5,578 nucleotides of DNA. Origin: Cytophagales bacterium (lineage in GTDB: Bacteria > Bacteroidota > Bacteroidia > Cytophagales > ES-bin-26). The stretch is from NCBI GenBank assembly GCA_014379925.1, contig JACMKY010000576.1:1-5578 (forward strand), read 5' to 3'. A program made the position numbers and the translations under genes. Below the pieces are notes generated by a model. That model was not told where the DNA came from, made no database searches, and saw only the letters and a program-made list of their open reading frames with translations. Shown here in pieces: positions 1-4,936 of the stretch (positions are counted from its first letter, which is position 1; every line of letters starts with the position of its first letter).

Positions 1-487
1 CATTGGTTTCCAGGGTTCGCTGAAACTCGGCGAGGGCCTTCGCCAGGTTGCTTCTGCTGGGCGATTCACCAAAAATGCGCTGGAAGTAAGCCCGGTACGT
101 CTGGCTGCTATTCAGGCGCGTGACCGCCGAGTCGATGGGCAAATCCATTTCGTCCGGATCGGCGATGGGTATCAGCGCCTGTTCTTCGAGGGTAGCGGCC
201 CGTCCGTCCCAGAAGAAGTTGACCTGCAACCGGACGTTCATGGCCGAGGGCGTGTTGCGTTTCCCCTTCCGGCCGAACACGCCCGAACTGAGGGCGGCCG
301 TATCCGCAAAAGCAAACGCTTCCTGGTGGCAGGTCGCGCAACTGATGGTGCGGTTACGGGACAGGATCGGGTCGAAAAACAGCCGTTTGCCCAGTGCCGC
401 CCGGTCTTTCGGCTCGTCCTTGACCGAAGCGGCGCCGACTAGCACGAAGGTGGCAACGGCGGTTAGAAAGCATACGGGGGTTTTCAT
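1..487 (-). CDS. Di-haem cytochrome c peroxidase (MauG/CcpA family), N-terminal part
   Basis: This is the first 162 residues of a periplasmic di-haem peroxidase, a family that reduces hydrogen peroxide with electrons from small c-type cytochromes, or in MauG relatives oxidises a protein partner. The frame runs off the left edge of the window. Residues 1-21 form a signal peptide (MKTP, then a hydrophobic core ending VGAAS). The block LGKRLFFDPILSRNRTISC is followed by the first haem-binding motif CATCH at residues 50-54. RNTPSAMNV (77-85) and FFWDGRAATLEEQ (91-103) are the usual conserved blocks before the linker, and PDEMD (111-115) sits where the family often has an EMG-type motif. The second haem motif and the active-site region would lie outside the window. 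The ATG at 487-485 shares ATGA with the stop of the upstream small protein gene, so translation is probably coupled. Family assignment is firm; whether it is a peroxidase or a MauG-like enzyme cannot be decided from this half. Confidence 0.93.
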   Translation of the reverse strand, partial: MKTPVCFLTAVATFVLVGAASVKDEPKDRAALGKRLFFDPILSRNRTISCATCHQEAFAFADTAALSSGVFGRKGKRNTPSAMNVRLQVNFFWDGRAATLEEQALIPIADPDEMDLPIDSAVTRLNSSQTYRAYFQRIFGESPSRSNLAKALAEFQRTLETN

Positions 488-909
488 TGCTTCGCTGATT
501 TTGCCCGGCCCATCGTCGAAACGCGAACGAATGACTCCCGGCGTGCCCGGCAAGTACCTTCGATGACGGTCCAACGAACGGAGTCTTGGGCAAAGAAGTG
601 AAGCTTGTAGGTACCGTCGTAGTTGCTGTCACAGATCGCACCGGCGTAGCCGAGCGCATCCTGTCGGACGCAGTGCTTTCCGCTGACGAAGGCTTTGCCA
701 TTAATGAAGAAACCATTGGTACCATCGGCCCGGAAAATACCCACCACGGTTGTCCCATCCGGAGATTTCTGCTGCCAGCGACCCACCAGCGTTTCGGGTG
801 GACTGGTGAACGATAGGGCGGCACAGGCGGTGACGAAAAGACGGAGAAGGAGGGCCTTTTTCACGTAGTTTTTGGTGTTTAGTGGTGAAATATACTGGGG
901 TTGATTCAT
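484..909 (-). CDS. Small secreted protein, copy 2 of a tandem pair (lipocalin-like, family unknown)
   Basis: A 141-residue protein from the ATG at 909, or 126 residues from the GTG at 862-864. I do not recognise the family. The mature part has a GRWQQK block (43-48), FFINGKAF (67-74), VRQD (81-84) and HFFAQDSVRWTV (104-115), alternating short strands that would suit a small beta-barrel such as a lipocalin, which is inference only. Cys93 and Cys120 are conserved in the neighbouring copy and could form a disulfide after export. About half its residues match that copy. The ATG overlaps the preceding stop (ATGA), which favours it. However, the neighbour's start aligns with the GTG, and the extra 15 residues look like a duplicated scrap of the peroxidase gene's start, so the GTG may be the true one. 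Either start leaves a signal peptide (KKALLLRLFVTACAALSF); VTAC within it resembles a lipobox, but that Cys is absent in the other copy. The stop overlaps the peroxidase start. Confidence 0.8.
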   Translation of the reverse strand: MNQPQYISPLNTKNYVKKALLLRLFVTACAALSFTSPPETLVGRWQQKSPDGTTVVGIFRADGTNGFFINGKAFVSGKHCVRQDALGYAGAICDSNYDGTYKLHFFAQDSVRWTVIEGTCRARRESFVRVSTMGRAKSAKQ

Positions 910-1298
910 CGCCTGGTTGATTTCACGCGGTCTGGATTGACGCGACCCAGTGTAACGCCGTCCATGCCCGCTCGCCGCTCGCGACAGGTGTCTGCCAAGA
1001 CGGTAAACCGAACGGAATCCCGGGCGAAGAAGCGCAGTTGATACCGGCCGTAGTAAGCCGGACCGCACGACGGGTAGGCCAGGGCAAACGTATCCTGGCG
1101 GACGTAATACTTCCCGTTGGCGAAGGCTTTGCCGTTGACAAAAAAGTCGAGGGAGCCATCGGGGCGAAAAACACAAAGCGCGGTCATCCCATCGGAAAAT
1201 TTCTGTTGCCAGCGCCCAATCAGCGGGTTGGGCGGCGAAATGAACGAGAGCGCCGCCAGGGCTCCGCCAACTAGGCCAGTGATAAGCGCGTTTTTCAT
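906..1298 (-). CDS. Small secreted protein, copy 1 of a tandem pair (lipocalin-like, family unknown)
   Basis: A 130-residue protein with an uncleaved-looking or type I signal sequence (MKNALITGLVGGALAALSF) followed by PP and the block LIGRWQQK (26-33). Further blocks shared with the downstream copy are FFVNGKAF (52-59), VRQD (66-69), RFFARDSVRFTV (89-100) and TCRERR (104-109). Cys78 and Cys105 are conserved between the copies, Cys42 is not. The strand-turn pattern and the early G-x-W motif recall lipocalin-like barrels, but I cannot assign a Pfam family or a ligand. The C-terminus is basic (DRVKSTRR). The ATG at 1298-1296 overlaps the TGA of the truncated peptidase frame as ATGA, and its own TGA at 906-908 overlaps the ATG proposed for copy 2. 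It is therefore the second frame of a four-frame coupled set leading to the peroxidase. The gene is real, supported by conservation between the two copies; function unknown. Confidence 0.82.
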   Translation of the reverse strand: MKNALITGLVGGALAALSFISPPNPLIGRWQQKFSDGMTALCVFRPDGSLDFFVNGKAFANGKYYVRQDTFALAYPSCGPAYYGRYQLRFFARDSVRFTVLADTCRERRAGMDGVTLGRVNPDRVKSTRR

Positions 1299-1501
1299 GG
1301 TAATGGTGCTTCCGGCTGGTTCATGGCTTCCAGCCAGCGATAGTTGTCGGTAACGGTCAGGCCGAAATACGCATCCGTTACCGGACGTTCGCTGGTTTTG
1401 GGGTACGCAAACGAAGTGGCTTGCCCGGTGGGGCGGCTCTGGCTGTCGCAACCCGCTACGGCGAGACAGGCAGCGAAAAGAAGGATGGGGTAGGGTTTCA
1501 T
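1295..1501 (-). pseudogene. Truncated S9A prolyl oligopeptidase, lipoprotein N-terminal stub
   Basis: A 68-codon frame that holds only the start of a second prolyl oligopeptidase. Residues 1-18 are a lipoprotein signal ending in LAVAGC. They are followed by a short spacer and the family's N-terminal segment, FAYPKTSERPVTDAYFGLTV (31-50) then TDNYRWLEAMNQPE (51-64). This matches the intact peptidase in this window (YPPTK, DTYHGVKVADPYRWLEND). Just after NQPE the homology stops and the frame ends APLP-stop, where a complete enzyme would continue for about 650 residues including the propeller and catalytic domain. It cannot be an enzyme. Its stop overlaps the start of the next gene (ATGA), so it still may be transcribed and translated as a leader for the small protein/peroxidase operon, or yield a short surface lipopeptide. 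The start (MKP, like the intact paralogue) and 57 non-coding bases before it look intact. Confidence 0.8.
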
Positions 1502-1558
1502 GGGGTTTAGGTGTTAAAGATCAGATTTGGGAAGTCAATGATAAAAACGGGACTGGAA

Positions 1559-2188
1559 TCACCCCGGCGGCCCGGCTTTGAACGCGTAGCCAATGCAGAT
1601 ACCAACCCGGATGTCGGCCTGGAAATCCTGCGGACGGATTTCTTCCCGGTACGGCCCGTTGCCGTCATCGCGGCCATAGGTTTGCCGCCCGCCAGCTATC
1701 GGAAAGTACCCACCGCCCAGAAAAGCATCCAATGCAAAGCCTCCGCGGAAGATGACCTGCCTCCCAACAATGGTGCCCCCGCCCAGCAGGTGGTAGGAAA
1801 CTTCCGATAGCCGTGAACCAGAAGTAGACCCTCTGCTTATTTGGTACACGTGGCGGTACTTGAGGTAGGGGCTCACATAAAACCCTGAGGGGCGCGGACG
1901 GCGTTCGGTAGACGTACGTTTGGAGAGGTAAAACTTAAACTCCGGGGTAAAACTGAAAAATTTATTAAAACCGAAAAGGTCTACATTGATTCGCTGTACA
2001 CTGAACTGCAAACTTTTACGCGGGGCAACTTGCCCTTCTACCAACAGCGAAAAAGGGCCTGATAGGTTCGTTTTAAATACAATTGGACGGTAGTAGGTAG
2101 CTGTCGAATCCTGGGCCTGGAGCGACGCAGCGTTAAATAACAGCAGCAAACCGGCAGTATAAATGGGTAATTGTTTTTCCACGAACAT
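1559..2188 (-). CDS. DUF3575-family outer-membrane beta-barrel protein
   Basis: A complete 209-residue exported protein. A type I signal peptide covers residues 1-25 (hydrophobic AGLLLLF, cleavage expected after LQA). The mature part begins with the DUF3575-like pattern FKTNLSGPFSLLVEGQVAPR, then SLQFSVQRINVDLFG, FSFTPEFKFYLS and SGFYVSPYLKYRH: alternating hydrophobic strands with small turns, typical of an 8-10 strand outer-membrane barrel of Bacteroidota. The last strand reads VGICIGYAF near residue 203, the aromatic ending expected of such barrels, followed by a six-residue tail KAGPPG. The start at 2188 is fixed by an in-frame TAA only four codons upstream (2203-2201). Members are structural or of unknown role; no substrate can be read from the sequence. 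It sits between two degraded genes and has no clear partner here. The first half of the gene (about 1920-2190) is visibly richer in A and T than its neighbours. Confidence 0.85.
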   Translation of the reverse strand: MFVEKQLPIYTAGLLLLFNAASLQAQDSTATYYRPIVFKTNLSGPFSLLVEGQVAPRKSLQFSVQRINVDLFGFNKFFSFTPEFKFYLSKRTSTERRPRPSGFYVSPYLKYRHVYQISRGSTSGSRLSEVSYHLLGGGTIVGRQVIFRGGFALDAFLGGGYFPIAGGRQTYGRDDGNGPYREEIRPQDFQADIRVGICIGYAFKAGPPG

Positions 2189-2193
2189 GGGAG

Positions 2194-2214
2194 AAATGAT
2201 TTATTGATTCATTT
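2194..2214. repeat. Short A+T-rich inverted repeat before the DUF3575 gene
   Basis: Six-base arms AAATGA (2194-2199) and TCATTT (2209-2214) flank a nine-base A+T-rich spacer. The repeat begins six bases upstream of the DUF3575 start codon and includes the stop codon of the upstream relic. It could be a small operator or a chance palindrome in A+T-rich DNA. There is no long GC stem or T-run to make it a terminator. Confidence 0.2.
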
Positions 2215-2528
2215 GGAAGTTTTAGCCATCAGAATCAAATTAAGCAGGGTACCAAATTCTTCGTCGCCAATTGCCACGCCTTCTGTATCCGTGTTCATCC
2301 GGTGTACCACAATCACGTTCAGGTTGGTGAACAAGCGGTTATGGTGTGCAACTCACCATAACCGACCATGGCCGCCGCGCTCCCAAAGGCTTGCATCCGA
2401 TTGGGTTGCCAGGTGAGGCCCACAATCTCCTCAATGGAGCGGCCCCGGTGGGTAGGTTCCCCGGTCCAGACGGGCGTACCGTCGCGGTGGGCCTGCAACG
2501 CCCGCCACATGCCCCAGATGTCGCCCTG
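2209..2528 (-). pseudogene. C-terminal relic of a serine hydrolase, probably S12 beta-lactamase family, frameshifted
   Basis: This fills the 353-base gap between the intact peptidase and the DUF3575 gene. Two frames with gene-like codon use join here. The first, open from 2528 to a TGA at 2321-2319, reads GDIWGMWRALQAHRDGTPVW and continues to SIEEIVGLTWQPNRMQAFGS and AMVGYGEL. The second, open from 2352 to the TGA at 2211-2209, reads HHNRLFTNLNVIVVHRMNTD, then GDEEFGTLLNLILMAKTSK. The V-I-V-V-H-R-x-N-T-D block followed by FGxLLxLIL is the usual C-terminal end of beta-lactamase-family (S12) hydrolases. Removing one CA from CACAC at 2344-2348 joins both frames as GYGELHHNRLF, so a two-base slip is the likely break. 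The catalytic SxxK and YxN regions are missing, and a TAG at 2531-2529 lies just upstream, within about ten bases of the peptidase stop. The first frame's own identity is less certain than the second's. Confidence 0.55.
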
Positions 2529-2541
2529 CTACCGGTTAAAC

Positions 2542-4698
2542 TCACTTTTTGGCCACCACGTCGTTGGGTTCCACTTTCACCCCCAGGTTGTAAAGCGCAA
2601 AAGAAATTGCATCAGTTTGGTCCTCAATGCGTTTAGTGAGCGAAGAAGCGCCGTGACCGGAGTTGGTTTCCACCCGGATCAGCACCGGATGAGGTCCGGC
2701 TTGCTTGGCTTGCAGTTCGGAAATGAATTTATACGAATGCATGGGCACGACCCGGTCGTCGTGGTCGGCAGTGGTAACCAGCGTTGCCGGGTAGTTTACG
2801 CCCTTCTTCACATTGTGTACCGGCGAGTAGGCGTATAAATTTTTGAAATGTACCAGGCTGTCGCTGTCGCCGTATTCCCGTTTCCAGTTGTGGCCAATGG
2901 TAAAGTGCTGAAAGCGCAGCATATCCAGCGTGCCTACGGCGGGCAGAACTACCTTGAATAAATCCGGGCGTTGCAGCATCACCGTCCCCACCAGGTTACC
3001 CCCGTGCGAACCACCGGAAATGGCAATCTTTTCCTTGGAGGTGTATTTTTCCTTGATCAGGTATTCTGCCGCCGCAATAAAGTCGTCGAAACGGTTCTGC
3101 GTGTTGAGCAGCATCCCGCCCCGGTGCCAGGCTTCCCCGTACTCGCCACCACCCCGGATATTGGCTACCGCGCTAACCACGCCCAAGTCCATCAGCATAC
3201 AATCAATGGAGGAAAAATAAGGGGTGGAATTAATGGCATACCCACCGTAGGCGTAGATCTTTACGGGATTGGTGCCATCCAACTTCAATCCTTTCCGGTA
3301 GGTAAGGAACATGGGAATTTTCGTGCCGTCCTTGCCCGGGTAAAACACCTGTTTGACCTCGTAGTTTTCCGGGTTTAGCTTCGTTTCCGATTGCTTGAAT
3401 ACGCTGGAAGCGCCAGTAGCAATGGTATAGCGGTAGATCGTCCGCGGGTATACCGTTGACATGAACTGGTAGAACACCTCCTTTTCAGTCCGGTGGCCGT
3501 AAAAGCCTTCGGCCATTCCCAGACCAGGCAACTTGATTTCGTGTTCCAGCTTGCCAGTCAGGTCGTGCTGGTACACGCGGGAGGAGACGTCTTTGAGGTA
3601 ACGCGCAAAGATTTTGCCGCCTACTACCGCAATTACCCGTTCCAGTACTTCCGGTTTTTCGGGAATGATGGTCTGCCAGTTGGTTTCCTCCGGGTGCTGC
3701 GGGTCAATGAGCACCAGCCGGAAGTTGGGCGCGCCCCGGAAGGTACGTACCAACAGTTTGCCGCCGATGTTATCCACGATGTCAAATTCCCCATCCTTGC
3801 CTTTTAATACGGTTTTGAGCGGCGCGTTCTTTTCAGATAAATCTTGGACCCGGATTTCGTCGGTTTTGTCTTTGCCCAGCAACAGGTACAATACCAGAAA
3901 GCGTCCGTCTTCGGTAGCACCTCCGTAAGCCAGCGTTTGTGGGTGTGGGTCTACGTAAATCAACTCGTCCTCGGATTGCGCCGTGCCCAGCCGGTGAAAG
4001 TATACCTTTTCGAATTCGTTTATCTGCGAAAATTCTTTTCCTTTCGCCGGGGCATCAAAGCGGCTGTAGTAAAAGCCGTCTCCCCGCCAGGAAGCGCCGG
4101 ATTTTGCCCACCGGATGGTATCGGGCAGTTGCTTGCCCGTGGCTACTTCCCGCACCGTAATCTCCGTCCAGTCGGAACCGGCAGCTTGGGTTTGCAGCGC
4201 AACGTAGCGGTCGTCGTAAGAAGTGATAAAGCTTACCCTGGTCGTACCGTCCTGGGCAAGTGCATTGGGGTCTAAGAATACCTCCGGTTCACCGCCCAGC
4301 CCTTTTTGCCGGTAGATAACTGGCTGATTCCGGACACCATCGCCTTTGGTGAAAAAATAATATTCCCCGGCTTTTTGGGGCAATGAATACAAAGGGTACT
4401 GAATTACATCTTTGATCCGCCGGCGGATTTCCTCGCGGAACGGAATTTTTGAAAGGTAATCGAACGTAACTTTGTTCTGCGCCTGCACCCAGGCCTTCAC
4501 GTCGCGGGCCGTGTCGTTTTCCAGCCAGCGGTACGGATCGGCTACTTTCACGCCGTGGTAGGTGTCCACCTGGTTCACCGTTTTGGTGGGTGGGTACTGG
4601 AGACGCGCCGTTGGGGTCTGCTCCGGCGTTCGGTCCGGGCGTTCGCAGCCCGCGTAGAGGAAGCAAACACAGAAGAAAAAGAGGACGATGGGTTTCAT
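2542..4698 (-). CDS. Prolyl oligopeptidase, S9A family, predicted lipoprotein
   Basis: A complete 718-residue serine peptidase that cuts short peptides after proline. The first 18 residues form a lipoprotein signal (MKPIVLFFFCVCFLYAGC), so the enzyme is expected to be lipid-anchored in the cell envelope, as in other Bacteroidota homologues. Residues 36-100 are the S9 N-terminal segment (DTYHGVKVADPYRWLEND, then AQNKVTFDYL). The beta-propeller follows to about residue 440, with GSDWTEI at 174-180. The C-terminal alpha/beta-hydrolase domain carries YAYGGYAIN (482-490, Tyr484 as oxyanion-hole tyrosine), ANIRGGGEYGEAWHRGG (512-528), the nucleophile motif GGSHGG with Ser564, FTIGHNW with Trp605 for the proline pocket, Asp647 and Arg649 in TADHDDRVVP, and His682 in SGHGA. 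All triad residues are present; His565 replaces the usual Asn after the serine. The frame is open upstream to 5094 without a stop, but the lipoprotein signal fixes the start at 4698. A relic lies on each side. Confidence 0.96.
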   Translation of the reverse strand: MKPIVLFFFCVCFLYAGCERPDRTPEQTPTARLQYPPTKTVNQVDTYHGVKVADPYRWLENDTARDVKAWVQAQNKVTFDYLSKIPFREEIRRRIKDVIQYPLYSLPQKAGEYYFFTKGDGVRNQPVIYRQKGLGGEPEVFLDPNALAQDGTTRVSFITSYDDRYVALQTQAAGSDWTEITVREVATGKQLPDTIRWAKSGASWRGDGFYYSRFDAPAKGKEFSQINEFEKVYFHRLGTAQSEDELIYVDPHPQTLAYGGATEDGRFLVLYLLLGKDKTDEIRVQDLSEKNAPLKTVLKGKDGEFDIVDNIGGKLLVRTFRGAPNFRLVLIDPQHPEETNWQTIIPEKPEVLERVIAVVGGKIFARYLKDVSSRVYQHDLTGKLEHEIKLPGLGMAEGFYGHRTEKEVFYQFMSTVYPRTIYRYTIATGASSVFKQSETKLNPENYEVKQVFYPGKDGTKIPMFLTYRKGLKLDGTNPVKIYAYGGYAINSTPYFSSIDCMLMDLGVVSAVANIRGGGEYGEAWHRGGMLLNTQNRFDDFIAAAEYLIKEKYTSKEKIAISGGSHGGNLVGTVMLQRPDLFKVVLPAVGTLDMLRFQHFTIGHNWKREYGDSDSLVHFKNLYAYSPVHNVKKGVNYPATLVTTADHDDRVVPMHSYKFISELQAKQAGPHPVLIRVETNSGHGASSLTKRIEDQTDAISFALYNLGVKVEPNDVVAKK

Positions 4699-4763
4699 TG
4701 GGCGTTGGAGGTTAGGGGTTTGACATTGGGGATTGGTAGCAACCGGTGGAAGCAGAGAATTTG

Positions 4764-4936
4764 TCATTTCCGGAAAGCCCGCTTCGTGGACGTCTCGACC
4801 AGCGTGTGGCGTTCGTTCGTCTCTTGGGCGTTCTCGGGGCAATCCGATCAAGCAGTGAATCTGGCCAGGGAAGCATTGATAAGATACCTCGACGCCTGCT
4901 TGGCGGAGCTTTTCGGCGTAGGCAGCGCCTTTAATC
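4764..4936 (-). pseudogene. C-terminal relic of an alpha/beta hydrolase (HSL/acetyl-esterase type), frameshifted
   Basis: Only the last 55 or so codons of an alpha/beta hydrolase remain. The frame reads PIKGAAYAEKLRQAGVEVSY followed by FPGQIHCLIGL, matching the family's usual end, where a D-P-L-x-D-E-G segment leads into AYAxxLxxAGV and the catalytic histidine lies in the GxIHG motif. After GL the frame is lost at a run of four C on the minus strand (4839-4836). With one C removed it continues PENAQETNERHTLVET and STKRAFRK and stops at TGA 4766-4764, the expected length and ending. The nucleophile serine and the aspartate region are absent, so no enzyme can be made. The homology begins at the stop codon of the DUF418 gene, so the breakpoint lies at that gene's end. 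The first part is in the same frame as the downstream peptidase and is open into it. About 65 non-coding bases separate the relic from the peptidase start. Confidence 0.65.

Larger units (their letters stand above)
484..1298 (-). repeat. Diverged tandem duplication of the small secreted protein gene
   Basis: Two direct copies of a unit of about 420-435 bases lie head to tail. Corresponding positions are offset by 434 bases at the gene starts (1298 versus 864) and through the GRWQQK block, shrinking to 422 at the stops (906 versus 484). Stretches such as CGAAGGCTTTGCC and TGCCAGCG recur in both copies on the plus strand. The 3' ends also match across the stop/start overlap (AAATCA, then GC, then ATGAA in both), and ATGAA followed by AACCCC and GTAT at the copy 1/copy 2 junction resembles the first bases of the peroxidase gene. 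This suggests that the duplicated unit ended a few codons inside the peroxidase gene. Divergence to about half protein identity means the event is old. Confidence 0.75.

Noticed and set aside
120..566. Plus-strand open frame of 148 codons
   Set aside because: It is antisense to the peroxidase with its CATCH haem motif and conserved blocks.
354..824. Minus-strand open frame of 156 codons overlapping small protein 2 and the peroxidase
   Set aside because: It is in another frame from both conserved proteins, is rich in Arg/Ser/Pro and has no recognisable motif.
1502..1558. Possible promoter before the peptidase stub (TTGACT at 1538-1533, TTTAAC at 1518-1513 on the minus strand)
   Set aside because: The spacing of 14 bases is too short, and the Bacteroidota -7 pattern TAnnTTTG is absent; the gap is a plausible place for a promoter but none can be identified.
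1559..1590. GC-rich CCGG-containing hairpin at the end of the DUF3575 gene as a terminator
   Set aside because: The stem is only four bases and lies inside the coding frame; the later T-run (TTTTTAT) is not directly attached to it.
2227..2290. TTAATTTG on the minus strand as a -7 element for the DUF3575 gene
   Set aside because: It misses one key base of TAnnTTTG, no TTG lies at the right distance upstream, and it falls within the coding relic.
2368..2838. Open frame of 156 codons on the plus strand
   Set aside because: It lies antisense to the conserved end of the prolyl oligopeptidase and the hydrolase relic, and its translation shows no family pattern.
2971..4275. Several plus-strand open frames opposite the peptidase (2971-3378, 3493-3807, 3844-4275)
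   Set aside because: They are antisense shadows of a strongly conserved gene; none has a plausible signal, motif or start context.
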